From Candidatus Gastranaerophilales bacterium (GTDB taxonomy: Bacteria > Cyanobacteriota > Vampirovibrionia > Gastranaerophilales > Gastranaerophilaceae), in contig CALUVW010000010.1 in the NCBI GenBank assembly GCA_944324315.1, positions 1 to 64,000 of the forward strand: a stretch of 64,000 bases of DNA, in the 5' to 3' direction. The position numbers and the translations under genes were made by a program. Below, in pieces: positions 45,385 through 55,806 of the stretch. The stretch's first letter is position 1, and each line of letters opens with the position of its first letter. The notes beneath the pieces are model-generated. The model ran no database searches. It was given only the letters and a program-made list of their open reading frames with translations, and was not told where the DNA came from.

Positions 45385-47076
45385 ATGGGATTGGCAGCTT
45401 CACAAGCAAGATTTTTAGCCATAACATCAAGAAAGATGAATTGCGAATTTCAATCTATGCAAATTGCGCAAGAAAAACTTTCTATTACACGTGATTTGCA
45501 AAAAGCTGCTGAAGAATATCAAAATTCCTTGAACGCTACCAAACTTGTCTGGGATTCAGGCGACGGCGATATTTATGATTTAACTTATGATGTAATGACA
45601 ACACCATCTTCTTTAAACGGATTTCAACCGTTCTTAATTACGGATGCACAGGGAAAACTGGTGTTGTCAACCAAAATGTTTAATGCAGCTCTGGCTGCCG
45701 GTGTGATTAATGAAAAAGGCGATCCAATAAAGACAGCGATTTTCAATATGGGCAGTACATCGACAACAGACGGTTCACGTAACGCATTTTTATATCAACT
45801 AGGTTTTCAGGGTGTGATAAGTTCTTCGACTATAAACAGTATTGTCGGATTAGGAGAAAACGGTTATACACTAACCGGAGCCGGTGGTGAAGTCGCAGAC
45901 AAAACTCTTGCAAACGTAATAAATACCAATATGTTTATTTCTAAACTTAAAGATGATGTATATCAAGAAAATGTAACCACTGAAGATAAAACAGAAATCA
46001 TACACCATGAAGGTGATAAAATATACAGCTTAGATTTAACAACTATATTAACCGGCTCAACTTTTTGTGATACAACTAGTCCAAATAGTGCTCTAGCAGA
46101 TGGGACTATAATTGTAACCAAAGGCGATACAGCTCTAAGTGAAGAAGAAATTAAAGAGTTGACATTAGGTGATCTATTATCAGGAGAGTACGCTTTAACA
46201 TTAAAAGAAGGGACAGATGATTCTAAGATAGAAAAGATAGCCCAAACAATTTTAGACGAAATAAGTGACTTATTGGGCATAAATGCCGGTAATGACACCC
46301 AAGGTTTAAATACTGATGCAATGGCTCAACAGGCATTAAATAATGCTTATGATTTTACAATAAACAACTTAAGATTATCATCCGCATCTGTCACTGCCGG
46401 TGGTTTTAGTTCGCATATTGCGATAACAAATACATACAATGCAGCCAATGATGCAAACTGTATTGCTAAAGGAAACGGATACTATTCTGTCAGCTTGACA
46501 AATATGTTAAAAACTTTCTTGACTCAATTTGCAATAGCTCTTGACGGATACGATTCAGGTTATAGTATTGATGCAGATTCAAGCAAAGACAGTCTTTATG
46601 TAACCGATGATCCCGGATATTATTTCGCTCTGGCAAATAATGACGAAGGTACTATGAACTCTCAAGATATGTTGAATGCAGATTTTTATAACCAGATTTA
46701 TAACCAGATTTGTATGAACGGAGCAACAACCGACACAAATAAAATGGAAAGAGTCAATGATCCTGAATATCTAACCCATGCCTTGAAAAACGGTCAGTTA
46801 TTTGTTGCGGCATTAAACGAGGACGGGTATTTCTACCAGACAAACTATAATACATTTAATTCCTATGTTTCTGAGGTTACTGATGATGATGCAATAGCCC
46901 GTGCAGAAGCTGAATATAATGTAGTTAAGAGTAAATTAAATTCAAAAGAAGAATCACTTGAAATTAAAATGAAAAATATTGATACAGAGTTATCAGCACT
47001 TACAACGGAATACGATACGGTCAAAAACCTTATCAGCAAAAACGTTGAAAAAGTGTTTACAATGTTCAGCACATAG
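45385..47076 (+). CDS. Large protein with flagellin-like coiled-coil ends, unknown family
   Basis: 563 residues. The N-terminal 60 residues (from MGLAASQARFLAITSRK) and the last 60 are heptad-rich helices; the middle is Ser/Thr/Asn-rich and probably beta. No Sec signal. Helical ends around a variable core are the layout of flagellin, hook-associated and type III translocator proteins, but I recognise no family signature. AAAGGAA lies 15 bases before the ATG, an unusually long spacing. A FliI/SctN-type ATPase gene is 14 kb upstream. Confidence 0.6.
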   Translation: MGLAASQARFLAITSRKMNCEFQSMQIAQEKLSITRDLQKAAEEYQNSLNATKLVWDSGDGDIYDLTYDVMTTPSSLNGFQPFLITDAQGKLVLSTKMFNAALAAGVINEKGDPIKTAIFNMGSTSTTDGSRNAFLYQLGFQGVISSSTINSIVGLGENGYTLTGAGGEVADKTLANVINTNMFISKLKDDVYQENVTTEDKTEIIHHEGDKIYSLDLTTILTGSTFCDTTSPNSALADGTIIVTKGDTALSEEEIKELTLGDLLSGEYALTLKEGTDDSKIEKIAQTILDEISDLLGINAGNDTQGLNTDAMAQQALNNAYDFTINNLRLSSASVTAGGFSSHIAITNTYNAANDANCIAKGNGYYSVSLTNMLKTFLTQFAIALDGYDSGYSIDADSSKDSLYVTDDPGYYFALANNDEGTMNSQDMLNADFYNQIYNQICMNGATTDTNKMERVNDPEYLTHALKNGQLFVAALNEDGYFYQTNYNTFNSYVSEVTDDDAIARAEAEYNVVKSKLNSKEESLEIKMKNIDTELSALTTEYDTVKNLISKNVEKVFTMFST

Positions 47077-47144
47077 AATCAATTAGAGTAAGAAAAAGAA
47101 AAACAGTTCCCCATTTATTAACATAATATTTATTATGTTTAAGA

Positions 47145-47150
47145 TATAAT
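47145..47150 (+). promoter_or_regulatory. -10 element of a probably leaderless rsmI transcript
   Basis: TATAAT ending seven bases before the rsmI ATG; no SD lies between them. No good -35 box was found. Confidence 0.4.
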
Positions 47151-47157
47151 AAAGACT

Positions 47158-47970
47158 ATGAAAGAGTATGATTTTTACATAGTTCCGACTCCTATCGGCA
47201 ATCTGGGTGATATAACACACCGCGCATTGGAAGTTTTAAAATATGTTGATATAATCGCATGCGAAGATATGAGAGTTACACAAAAACTTCTAAATCATTT
47301 TGAAATAAAAACAAAGTGTATTTCATACCACAAATTTAATGAAAAAGAACGTGTTGATTATTTTCTCTCATTGTTGAAAGACGGCAAAAAAATTGCGCTT
47401 GTTTCTGATGCAGGTACTCCATTGTTTTGTGATCCCGGAGCTGTCATTGTTAACGAATTGAAGAAAAACAACTTCTCGGTTACAGCACTTCCAGGAGCTA
47501 ATGCAGTTGTAACATTTCTTTCTCAGGTACCAAGAGAGGGTGAAGATTTTGTATTTACCGGATTTTTACCAAAAAATAAATCACAGACAGAAAATTTAAT
47601 AAAGAATTACAAATCAACTGATATTGTGTTTTATGACTCTCCCAACAGAATTTTAACAACCCTTGAAATTATCAATTCAGTAAGGCCTCAAACAAATGTT
47701 ACAATAGGCAGAGAATTAACAAAAGTGTTTGAAGAAATCGTAACAGGCACTGCAAATGAAATAATTGAATACTTTAATAAAAACATCCTTAAAGGAGAAA
47801 TAGTCGGATTGATTTCTAGAGATAAACATCAAATTCAAGATAATTTTGACGATAAAATCTTATCTCTGAAAAATAAAGGGTTCAAAGCAAAAGAAATTTC
47901 AATAATTTTGTCAGAACTATACAAAATAAATAAAAATGAAATTTATAAAAGATGCTTAATATTAATATAA
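47158..47970 (+). CDS. rsmI: 16S rRNA (cytidine-1402-2'-O)-methyltransferase
   Basis: SAM-dependent enzyme of the tetrapyrrole-methylase fold that methylates the ribose of C1402 in the decoding centre. PTPIGNLGDITHRALEVL at the start, ACEDMRVT, LVSDAGTPLFCDPG, and FYDSPNRI are the family motifs. 270 residues, slightly short at the C-terminus. Confidence 0.95.
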   Translation: MKEYDFYIVPTPIGNLGDITHRALEVLKYVDIIACEDMRVTQKLLNHFEIKTKCISYHKFNEKERVDYFLSLLKDGKKIALVSDAGTPLFCDPGAVIVNELKKNNFSVTALPGANAVVTFLSQVPREGEDFVFTGFLPKNKSQTENLIKNYKSTDIVFYDSPNRILTTLEIINSVRPQTNVTIGRELTKVFEEIVTGTANEIIEYFNKNILKGEIVGLISRDKHQIQDNFDDKILSLKNKGFKAKEISIILSELYKINKNEIYKRCLILI

Positions 47971-48051
47971 TTTATATATTACAAAAATTTTAATTTATGC
48001 TATAATATTTTTTAGGATAGTATAAATTGAAGTTTTTAAGGTAGAGATTTT

Positions 48052-50013
48052 TTGAATTCATTAAATAAAATACATATATCTTTAATAGCCCTGCTATTGG
48101 TTATCATGTGTCCGTTACAAAGTATTGCGGAAGGAAATTTCTGGGGAGATACAAATTCTGCAAATAATGAATTGCAACCACCTTCTGCAACTCAAACCAT
48201 CTCAGATACACCTGAAAATTCTGATGTCGAAAATTCTGCCGCTTCAAAAGATAAACCCAAAGGCAGAGCTATCAAAAATATAGAAATTATCGGTAATAAT
48301 GTTATAGATAAATCTCTCATCCTTGAACAAATGAAACTCCAAAACGGAGAAACATACAGCCGTGACGCTGTTCAACAGGACTTGAAAGCAATATATCAAC
48401 TCGGTTATTTTACGGAAAACATGAAAGCTATCCCCGTAAATAATTCTGACGGAACAGTTACCTTAAAAATTGTTCTTGAAGAAAATACTCCTGTTACTGA
48501 TTTTACAATCGAAGGCAACACAGTCATCTCTACCGATGAAATACTAACCTACCTGCTGCCTATGAAAGGTAAACCCCAAAATATTGCAGAACTCAATGAA
48601 GCAATTGCAAAAATTCAGGACTGCTACAGCTCTAAAGGCTATATTCTTGCAAGGATAGATTCCGTAACGGATGATCCTGACGGAACAGTTAATATAAGCA
48701 TTAAAGAAGGTACTATCAATAAAATAATGATAGCCGGAAATGAAAAAACAAAAGATTATGTAATCGAAAGAAATGTATTAACTGAACCAGGACAAATTTA
48801 TAACGAAAATCTTTTGAAGGAAGATCTTGTAAGACTATACGCTACTCAAGCCTTTAAAGACGTAACACGTGAAATTGAACCTACAGAAGATCCTGACAAA
48901 TATGATATTACAATCAACGTCGATGAACAAAGAACGGCAAGCATATCTGTCGGAGGCGGTATTGATTCTGTTACCGGTGTATTCGGTTCTGTCGGAATTG
49001 CCGATAACAACTTCCTTGGAAGAAACGAACGATTATCCTTGAACGGTATAGTTGGTACAGGTGTAATCCTTAATGATTCGTCAATAAAACGACGCATGAA
49101 TTTACAGGCTGAATTAAGCTATTTTAAACCTTATTTCTTTAATGCCGATACCTCATTAATGAGTAAGATTTTCTACAGAGATTTCGGTTCATATCAGGTA
49201 CCTCTGGCAATTGAAAGAAGAGTTGGAGCCGAAGCAACTGTTGCACACAGAATGAAACATAATAAACATGTAACAGGCACATTCTCGCTTGGAATTGAGA
49301 ATATCGACGTGTCTGAAGGTGACGGCAACAAAATTCGCAGCCTTTATTCCAGATATAATATTCCGATTGCCGAACGTGCAAGACAGTTGGACGGCGGCTT
49401 GTTCCTGTCTTTAAGTCCTGCTCTTCTATATGACACGCGTGATAATGCAACTGTTACAAGAAAAGGTACTATGGCAAGTTTAAGATTTGATGAAGAAATC
49501 GGAATTATTGATTTCGACAAAACCCATGGCAAATTGACCGGTATGGTTAAGCAATATATACCTGTAGGTAAAAAATCATCATTATCATTCACAGCTAAAG
49601 GCGGAGGGAAAATCCACGGTGATAACATGCCTGAAGTTATGGCATATAGATTAGGCGGTCCATATACAATCAGAGGTTTTAAAATGAGCGGAGTCGGTAC
49701 AGGTGATGCATTTATCATGGGTAGCGCAGAATTTGCAACGCCTATTCCTTTCCTTGACAGAACAAGGATTAATTTCTTAAATAACTTAAGATTTACGGTA
49801 TGGGCTGATGCAGGTAAAATATTCAATCCGTCAATTACGGATCAAATATATGACAGACCTTTGTATGCTGTGTCAGCAGGTATAGGTTTGAAACTTTATA
49901 TTCCGGGTATGGGACCGCTTTCAATTGATTACGGTATTCCGCTTACCAACCCGGGTGATAACGGTAGCAGAAGCGGTTACTTTACTTTTGGTGTAGGCGA
50001 CATAATGTATTAG
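48052..50013 (+). CDS. bamA: BamA/Omp85 outer-membrane assembly protein
   Basis: Core of the machinery that folds beta-barrels into the outer membrane. Starts TTG 48052, giving a signal peptide (about 1-27), an acidic linker, about three POTRA domains (about 75-325), and a C-terminal 16-strand barrel with the lid-lock RGF at about 541-543. 653 residues, shorter than proteobacterial BamA with five POTRAs. Followed by skp, the conserved order. Confidence 0.93.
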   Translation: MNSLNKIHISLIALLLVIMCPLQSIAEGNFWGDTNSANNELQPPSATQTISDTPENSDVENSAASKDKPKGRAIKNIEIIGNNVIDKSLILEQMKLQNGETYSRDAVQQDLKAIYQLGYFTENMKAIPVNNSDGTVTLKIVLEENTPVTDFTIEGNTVISTDEILTYLLPMKGKPQNIAELNEAIAKIQDCYSSKGYILARIDSVTDDPDGTVNISIKEGTINKIMIAGNEKTKDYVIERNVLTEPGQIYNENLLKEDLVRLYATQAFKDVTREIEPTEDPDKYDITINVDEQRTASISVGGGIDSVTGVFGSVGIADNNFLGRNERLSLNGIVGTGVILNDSSIKRRMNLQAELSYFKPYFFNADTSLMSKIFYRDFGSYQVPLAIERRVGAEATVAHRMKHNKHVTGTFSLGIENIDVSEGDGNKIRSLYSRYNIPIAERARQLDGGLFLSLSPALLYDTRDNATVTRKGTMASLRFDEEIGIIDFDKTHGKLTGMVKQYIPVGKKSSLSFTAKGGGKIHGDNMPEVMAYRLGGPYTIRGFKMSGVGTGDAFIMGSAEFATPIPFLDRTRINFLNNLRFTVWADAGKIFNPSITDQIYDRPLYAVSAGIGLKLYIPGMGPLSIDYGIPLTNPGDNGSRSGYFTFGVGDIMY

Positions 50014-50037
50014 TATAAATTCCTTAGGAGGTATTAA

Positions 50038-50496
50038 ATGAAAAAATTTAAGTTAGCAGCACTTTTAATGACGGCAGGTTTATTTTTGGCTTTCAGCAAT
50101 CAAGCTGATGCGGCCGGAGTAGGCTATATTAATTACCAGAAAGTTCAAGACAATTTTCCATTTGCTCAACAAGCAATTAAAGAAATTGATGCGAAAGCTC
50201 TTGAAATGCAGCAATACATGGTAGACAAAGAAAAACAATACAAATCTTTAGATACTCCTTTGAAAAAACAGAACTTTGAACAACAGACAGCCCGTGAATT
50301 TAAACTTAAAGAAGATGCTTATATGAAACTAAAAGTTCAAAAAGAAGAACAGGTTTACAATAAAATTCAGGCAGCAACAAAGCAGGTTCTTGTAGAACAA
50401 AAACTTGACGCAATTGTTGATTACAGAGTAATTTTTGTAGGCGGAGTAGATATTTCAGATCTTGTTATTCAAAAATTGAAAAGCGGTCAATTTTAA
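50038..50496 (+). CDS. OmpH/Skp-family periplasmic chaperone
   Basis: 152 residues: signal peptide ending NQADA, then VGYINYQKVQDNFPFAQQA and a long charged helical hairpin, the trimeric jellyfish fold that carries unfolded outer-membrane proteins to BamA. AGGAGG precedes the ATG. 24 bases after bamA. Confidence 0.92.
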   Translation: MKKFKLAALLMTAGLFLAFSNQADAAGVGYINYQKVQDNFPFAQQAIKEIDAKALEMQQYMVDKEKQYKSLDTPLKKQNFEQQTAREFKLKEDAYMKLKVQKEEQVYNKIQAATKQVLVEQKLDAIVDYRVIFVGGVDISDLVIQKLKSGQF

Positions 50497-50559
50497 TAAC
50501 GAGCCGTTGCATGCCCTGAATGGCTTTGCCTAAAAATTTACAAATATCAAAGGAAATCA

Positions 50560-51330
50560 ATGAAATATTCAGAACACGGAGAACAATATCATATCGGACT
50601 TAATCCGGGAGATGTCGGTGAATACGTAATTCTCCCCGGGGATCCTAAAAGATGCGAAAAAATAGCAGCATATTTTGAAGATGCAAAACTTGTTGCAGAC
50701 AGAAGAGAATTTACGACCTATACCGGATATTTAAACGGCACAAAAGTCAGTGTTACATCTACCGGTATAGGAGGTTCTTCTGCGTCTATAGCACTTGAAG
50801 AACTTGTTAATATAGGCGCAAAAACATTTATAAGAGTCGGTACATGCGGCGGCATGGATATAAATGTTAAAGGCGGAGATATTGTAATAGCCACCGGTGC
50901 TATTCGTATGGAAGGCACTTCTAAAGAATACGCACCGATAGAATATCCTGCTGTCGCAAATCTTGATATTATAAATTCACTTGTACAAGCTGCTAAAAAC
51001 TTAGGATATGAGTATCATACCGGAGTTGTTCAATGTAAAGATTCATTCTACGGTCAGCATAACCCTGAAAAAATGCCAGTAAATTATGAACTTATCAATA
51101 AATGGGAAGCTTGGAAAAAAATGGGATGTCTGGCTTCAGAAATGGAATCTGCAGCTTTATTCATTGCAGGCAGTTTTTTAAGAGTAAAAGTAGGCTCGGT
51201 ATTTTTAACTGTAGCTAATCAGGAGAGAGAAAAATTAAATCTTGAAAATCCTGTTGTGCATGACACTCAAAAAGCTATAAAAACAGCAATTGAAGCCTTA
51301 AAAATCTTAATTGCAAATGACAAAAATTAA
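50560..51330 (+). CDS. udp: Uridine phosphorylase
   Basis: Splits uridine with phosphate to uracil and ribose-1-phosphate. [10 protein letters not shown] binds phosphate, [16 protein letters not shown] and RVGTCGGM are the NP-I motifs, and [11 protein letters not shown] carries the ribose-binding Glu-Met-Glu. The [10 protein letters not shown] segment fits uridine rather than purine specificity. 256 residues. Confidence 0.9.
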   Translation: MKYSEHGEQYHIGLNPGDVGEYVILPGDPKRCEKIAAYFEDAKLVADRREFTTYTGYLNGTKVSVTSTGIGGSSASIALEELVNIGAKTFIRVGTCGGMDINVKGGDIVIATGAIRMEGTSKEYAPIEYPAVANLDIINSLVQAAKNLGYEYHTGVVQCKDSFYGQHNPEKMPVNYELINKWEAWKKMGCLASEMESAALFIAGSFLRVKVGSVFLTVANQEREKLNLENPVVHDTQKAIKTAIEALKILIANDKN

Positions 51331-51339
51331 GGAGCACTT

Positions 51340-52818
51340 ATGTATAATAAAAAAATGCAGTACGTCATAAAAACCTGTTCAAGCGAAAACACTCAGGAAC
51401 TTCAAAATCTTCTCAATGAAATGTCTATGAATGATTGGGAATTATACAGTATGCAGGAAGTTGAAAATGATGACGGACAAATTTTGTGCCACTGCATTTT
51501 TATGAGAGAAGCAGAATCTTCATCTAGTGACTTAAATGCTGATACAATAAATATTACAACATTTAAAAGCCAGATGGAAAAAATGCTTTCTCCGGAACAA
51601 TCTCCCTATGAAATATGTCTTGAAATCCAGAGCAAAATAAAAGAGCAAAAAAATAAAATTGCAAAAATTAAAGCAGAACTTGAGGGCGAAGCCCCTGCAT
51701 CAGTCAGCAGAAAAAAATTAAATGATAAAATTTCTGCCGGTCTGCAAGAACTAGATGAATTAAAAAAAGCACTTGCAAAAGCAACTTCGCCAAATGCGAT
51801 GTATTCACGATTAAAAGAAGAAAAATTGTCAATTCACTTAAGTGAAGAAATTTTAGGTTATATAGATTCCAATCAGGAAATTCAGGAAGAAGAACTTGTG
51901 GCAGAAACTGTTAAGTCGCGTCTGAAACTTACAGAAGAACTCGGCTATGTTATACCTAAAATTGTATTTCAAGATGATGAAAACCTTAATCCATACGAAT
52001 TTAGCATAAAAATAAGAGGGTTAGATGTTTTTAACGCAAATGTTTATCCGAATTTTCTAGTGTATTTTACGGACGATCTGCATCTTGAAAAAAAATTTAA
52101 AGACTCAATTTATGACACTGATAAAATTACCGGAAAAAGTATTGTTTGGATTGAAAAAAACAAAACAAAAGACTTCTGGCAGGAAGGTATGACCGGCTCT
52201 GAATATATAGCAAGAGCCCTTGAATTTTGTGCCGTTAAATATGTTGATGACCTTCTGGATTATGAAGATCTGGACAAATACATAAATATAGTAATTGACC
52301 ATAACAATTTTCTTGTGGAAAATATTATACCCGATTTTATATCTCTTGCAGATCTCAGATTTATTTTAACAAGTTTAATCAGAGAACGTATTTCAATCAA
52401 AAATATAACTTACATTTTTGAAAAATTAAATGACTTTGTACAAGACAGTACAAAATCCGATTTAATAAAAAAAATTCGTTTATCACTTTCCAGACAAATT
52501 TGTAAAAACAATCAAAACAGCGATGGAATAATAACTGCTATTGAATTATCCGAAAAAACATTAGAAAAATTTAACCCGAATTTTGATGAAGACGACGACT
52601 TTATCATTCGTATTGATGCGGATTTTGCAGAACAACTTGCGGAAAAATTAAAGAAAAAAATTTCTTCCTTACACATAGAAAATCCCAAACTTATTGTTCC
52701 TCTTGAATTAAGACATCTGATATTCACTCTTTTAAGTAATTACATGAATAATATCACTGTTTTATCCAGAGAAGAAATAGGTTGTAATGCTCAGCTTGAA
52801 ATTATATCAGAAATTTAA
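51340..52818 (+). CDS. Large soluble protein of unknown function
   Basis: 492 residues. The first 55 residues (YVIKTCSSENTQELQNLLNE, then WELYSMQEV) look like a DUF4177-type small beta domain. A coiled coil follows (about 95-150), then an all-helical C-terminal half. No signal or membrane segment. Starts nine bases after udp behind AAGGAG, so probably in the same transcript. Confidence 0.65.
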   Translation: MYNKKMQYVIKTCSSENTQELQNLLNEMSMNDWELYSMQEVENDDGQILCHCIFMREAESSSSDLNADTINITTFKSQMEKMLSPEQSPYEICLEIQSKIKEQKNKIAKIKAELEGEAPASVSRKKLNDKISAGLQELDELKKALAKATSPNAMYSRLKEEKLSIHLSEEILGYIDSNQEIQEEELVAETVKSRLKLTEELGYVIPKIVFQDDENLNPYEFSIKIRGLDVFNANVYPNFLVYFTDDLHLEKKFKDSIYDTDKITGKSIVWIEKNKTKDFWQEGMTGSEYIARALEFCAVKYVDDLLDYEDLDKYINIVIDHNNFLVENIIPDFISLADLRFILTSLIRERISIKNITYIFEKLNDFVQDSTKSDLIKKIRLSLSRQICKNNQNSDGIITAIELSEKTLEKFNPNFDEDDDFIIRIDADFAEQLAEKLKKKISSLHIENPKLIVPLELRHLIFTLLSNYMNNITVLSREEIGCNAQLEIISEI

Positions 52819-52860
52819 CAAATACTGGCAAAAAAAAATTTGTTGATGTATTAATATAAT

Positions 52861-54837
52861 ATGCGAGTATTAGGGATTAACAGTACTTTAACATTTCAAA
52901 GACGTCCCCGAAAAGAAGAAGAACCTCAACTTCGAAATACTATAGAAAAGGCTTACGAAGCAATGGGAACTACTGACAGGGTGGTAATTACTCATGGTTC
53001 ATGTTTTCCTGCTGTCGGAAGAAATACATATATAGGTTCACCTTACGGTAGAGCATCAAAAGAATATATAAAATTTTTACAGTTATACGGTTTTAACGGT
53101 AATCAACTTGGGCCTGGCGGAGAGCTGGAAAAAACCAGAACCGGTATAAAACCATCCCCGTATAATTCATCAGCTTTTGCAAAAAACAGATTATTTATAG
53201 ATCTTGAACCTTTGACAAAAGACGCTTACGGTAATATTTTAACGAAAGAAACTTATTATAATCTTACAACAAGACCGTTTCTGACAATTACCAATTTTGA
53301 TGTAACCGATTTTGATGAAGCAGAAAAAATTTATGATAGTGCTCTTTCTGAAGCTTTTCATAATTTTAAAATAAACCTTAAAAAAGGACAGCCTCAAGCA
53401 CTGGCACTGAATAAAGAGTTTAAAAGCTTTCTCGCAAAACATAATCAAAGACTGACTGATGAAGGTGTTTTCAGAGTTCTTGCCGAACAATACCATACAG
53501 ATAAATTTGCCAATTGGAATAACAATCTTGACAAAAATCTTATGGAATATCTAAAACAAGGGGATCCTGAAGCAGTTGAGAGATATAATTCACTAAAAAG
53601 AAATAATTCAAATTCGATTAACCAATATAAGTTTGAGCAATTCATAGCAACAAAACAAATAAAAGAAAATAAAGAATGGCGTGATAAAATAGGTTTCAAA
53701 TACTTTAACGATCTCCTTGTAGGATGTTCCAATATGGACGCATGGAGATATAAAGATGCTTTTTTAAATAATTATACAATAGGGGCATACGATGGCTCAG
53801 GACATCATCAGGTCTGGGATATACCTGCAATAAACCCTAAAAAAATTTTTATGGGTTCTGATATGCAGCTTAATTCCGGAGGACAATTTTTAAAAGAAAA
53901 AATTGATTTTGCATTGGAATTTTGTGAAAATATAAGAATTGATCATGCAATGGGACTTATTGAACCGTTTCTGATAAAAAAAACTGACGGGTACAAACTT
54001 CAAGGTTCTTATATGTCTCAAACTTACGAAAACGGGAAAAAATTGGATGATTACTATAACTATCCCAGAATAATGGAAAAAATAGTTCTTCCAACATTAA
54101 AAGAACATGGATTAAGACCGCAAGATCCTGTGTGGGAAAATGTCTGCAGTAATCCTCAATTGTTTTTAGATATATATTACGGAAAATTGCATCTGCCAGA
54201 ATTAATACAGCTTGAATGGTCAAAAAGTGAAAATAGAAGCAGTGACAACTGGTTTTTGGTAGGCTCACATGACTCTATTCCCGCACAAAATATGCTTGAA
54301 AGAGACTGGACGAGAAAGAGTGATGCCTGGAATCCTCTTTATCTTGCAGGATATCTAAATCAGGATCCGCAAAGACTAAATAAAAGTAAAGAATTTTGCG
54401 AATTAATAGCAGATACAGTGAATGATATTCCCAAAGAAGGCGAAGAACTTGAAAAAGCCGATAGAGAACGTGTAAAAGCAAAATTTGCAGAACTTTTTAC
54501 AACAAAAAAATTTCAGGTTTCTTTTGCTGACTTGCTTGGCATTACTGATGTGACATATAATATCGGCGGTACGTCAAATGATGATAACTGGAAAGAAAGG
54601 ATATCCGCAAACTTTTTAGATAACTATTATGACAATTTGTCAAGTGATAATCCGACTGCATTAAATATTCCTGAAATTTTAAAAATGGCTCTTCAAGCAC
54701 ATATTGATATGGAAATTGTTCACAGCAGCGATCAGGATAAAACAAGAAAAATTTTATATGAAAAATATACTCCGCTTTTAAATGATTTACAAAAATATGC
54801 CGATATTTTAAAAGAACCGGAACCACAAAATGATTAA
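52861..54837 (+). CDS. malQ: GH77 4-alpha-glucanotransferase (MalQ type)
   Basis: Moves alpha-1,4-glucan segments between chains. NIRIDHAMGL carries the nucleophile Asp at about 361, WENVCSNP the likely acid/base Glu at about 426, and LVGSHDSIP the transition-state Asp at about 471. 658 residues. The Asp that usually follows the acid/base Glu is Asn here (WEN rather than ED). No signal peptide, so it probably acts on cytosolic glycogen or maltodextrin with the GH13 protein at 10604. Starts MRVLGINSTLTFQ with no SD. Its end overlaps the convergent gene by four bases. Confidence 0.85.
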   Translation: MRVLGINSTLTFQRRPRKEEEPQLRNTIEKAYEAMGTTDRVVITHGSCFPAVGRNTYIGSPYGRASKEYIKFLQLYGFNGNQLGPGGELEKTRTGIKPSPYNSSAFAKNRLFIDLEPLTKDAYGNILTKETYYNLTTRPFLTITNFDVTDFDEAEKIYDSALSEAFHNFKINLKKGQPQALALNKEFKSFLAKHNQRLTDEGVFRVLAEQYHTDKFANWNNNLDKNLMEYLKQGDPEAVERYNSLKRNNSNSINQYKFEQFIATKQIKENKEWRDKIGFKYFNDLLVGCSNMDAWRYKDAFLNNYTIGAYDGSGHHQVWDIPAINPKKIFMGSDMQLNSGGQFLKEKIDFALEFCENIRIDHAMGLIEPFLIKKTDGYKLQGSYMSQTYENGKKLDDYYNYPRIMEKIVLPTLKEHGLRPQDPVWENVCSNPQLFLDIYYGKLHLPELIQLEWSKSENRSSDNWFLVGSHDSIPAQNMLERDWTRKSDAWNPLYLAGYLNQDPQRLNKSKEFCELIADTVNDIPKEGEELEKADRERVKAKFAELFTTKKFQVSFADLLGITDVTYNIGGTSNDDNWKERISANFLDNYYDNLSSDNPTALNIPEILKMALQAHIDMEIVHSSDQDKTRKILYEKYTPLLNDLQKYADILKEPEPQND

Positions 54838-55604
54838 TTATCTCTGTGAGTACCGACCTCTATTCCGGGCACACATAAAAACGGCGGTACAATTCTTTGG
54901 ACAAAAGAGGAAAACTTAGATTTTTCCGACATCAAAGAAATTGCCATTCCAAGATCATCAACATGAGGTGCGAAATCTGTTCCTTTAATCTGTCTGTCAA
55001 CTTTTTTATTAAAAATTTGTTCGTTTATAAAATTTGACACCTTGTTTCCCGCATATATGCCAAATCCTAAAGAAGCAATTGTAGCAATCGATCCTGGCAC
55101 AGCCTTTAATACTTTATTAAATAATGCAGCTCCTTTACCTGCTTCTTTAATCTGCGGAACAAATTTAAGGATATTTGTTTTATACTTTTTATACAAATCA
55201 GAAGCAAGCCAAACAGATCCTATAGGAACAAGAACATTACCCAGCAACTGATTAACCGATTCTCTTAATTTAGCCTTAACATGTTTTTTATCGTCAAAAA
55301 TGACACCACCAAGCAGCCCTCCTGCAACGGATGCTGTTGCTAATTCTACTATTTGAGGTCCCTCTAGTTCTACAAGTTTCTTACTTGGATTATCTTTATT
55401 ATATAATCTGAAAATCGCCCAATCTTTTACTGGAGTTTTTCTAATTGCAGCAGGAGATAAAGAAAATCCCTGTCGCTTGGAAATATGTGCAAATGCTCCT
55501 GCTACAGCTAAAACAGTAGTTGCAGTAACACCTGCTTTAACTTTTCTGTCCCTGCTTTTATCAGCTCTAACTTGATTTATATTATTATTAATCGAATTTA
55601 CATA
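54834..55604 (-). CDS. Membrane-associated protein of unknown function
   Basis: 256 residues from ATG 55604, chosen for AAGGTATG upstream. Hydrophobic Gly/Ala-rich helices at about 25-40, 95-110 and 175-190 suggest membrane insertion. Starts MYVNSINNNINQVRADK, similar in style to other lineage-specific proteins here. No family recognised. Confidence 0.6.
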   Translation of the reverse strand, partial: YVNSINNNINQVRADKSRDRKVKAGVTATTVLAVAGAFAHISKRQGFSLSPAAIRKTPVKDWAIFRLYNKDNPSKKLVELEGPQIVELATASVAGGLLGGVIFDDKKHVKAKLRESVNQLLGNVLVPIGSVWLASDLYKKYKTNILKFVPQIKEAGKGAALFNKVLKAVPGSIATIASLGFGIYAGNKVSNFINEQIFNKKVDRQIKGTDFAPHVDDLGMAISLMSEKSKFSSFVQRIVPPFLCVPGIEVGTHRDN

Positions 55605-55806
55605 CATTTTACATACCTTCTGATTCAATTGTAACAAAAACAGTAAATAAAAAACATTGCTAATATATGATTTAATTTTAACAAATCTTAATTAGTGTTT
55701 TTATTACGCTTAAAGTGTAACAAAATATTAAAATAATAAAAAAGAAAGCAAAAAAAAATTTTTACGGTTATTAAAATAGCTGTCAAATATCCGGAAAATA
55801 AAATTT

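Noticed and set aside
52855-52860. TATAAT directly before the malQ ATG as a promoter
   Set aside because: It touches the start codon, so transcription would begin inside the coding region; probably chance in AT-rich DNA.
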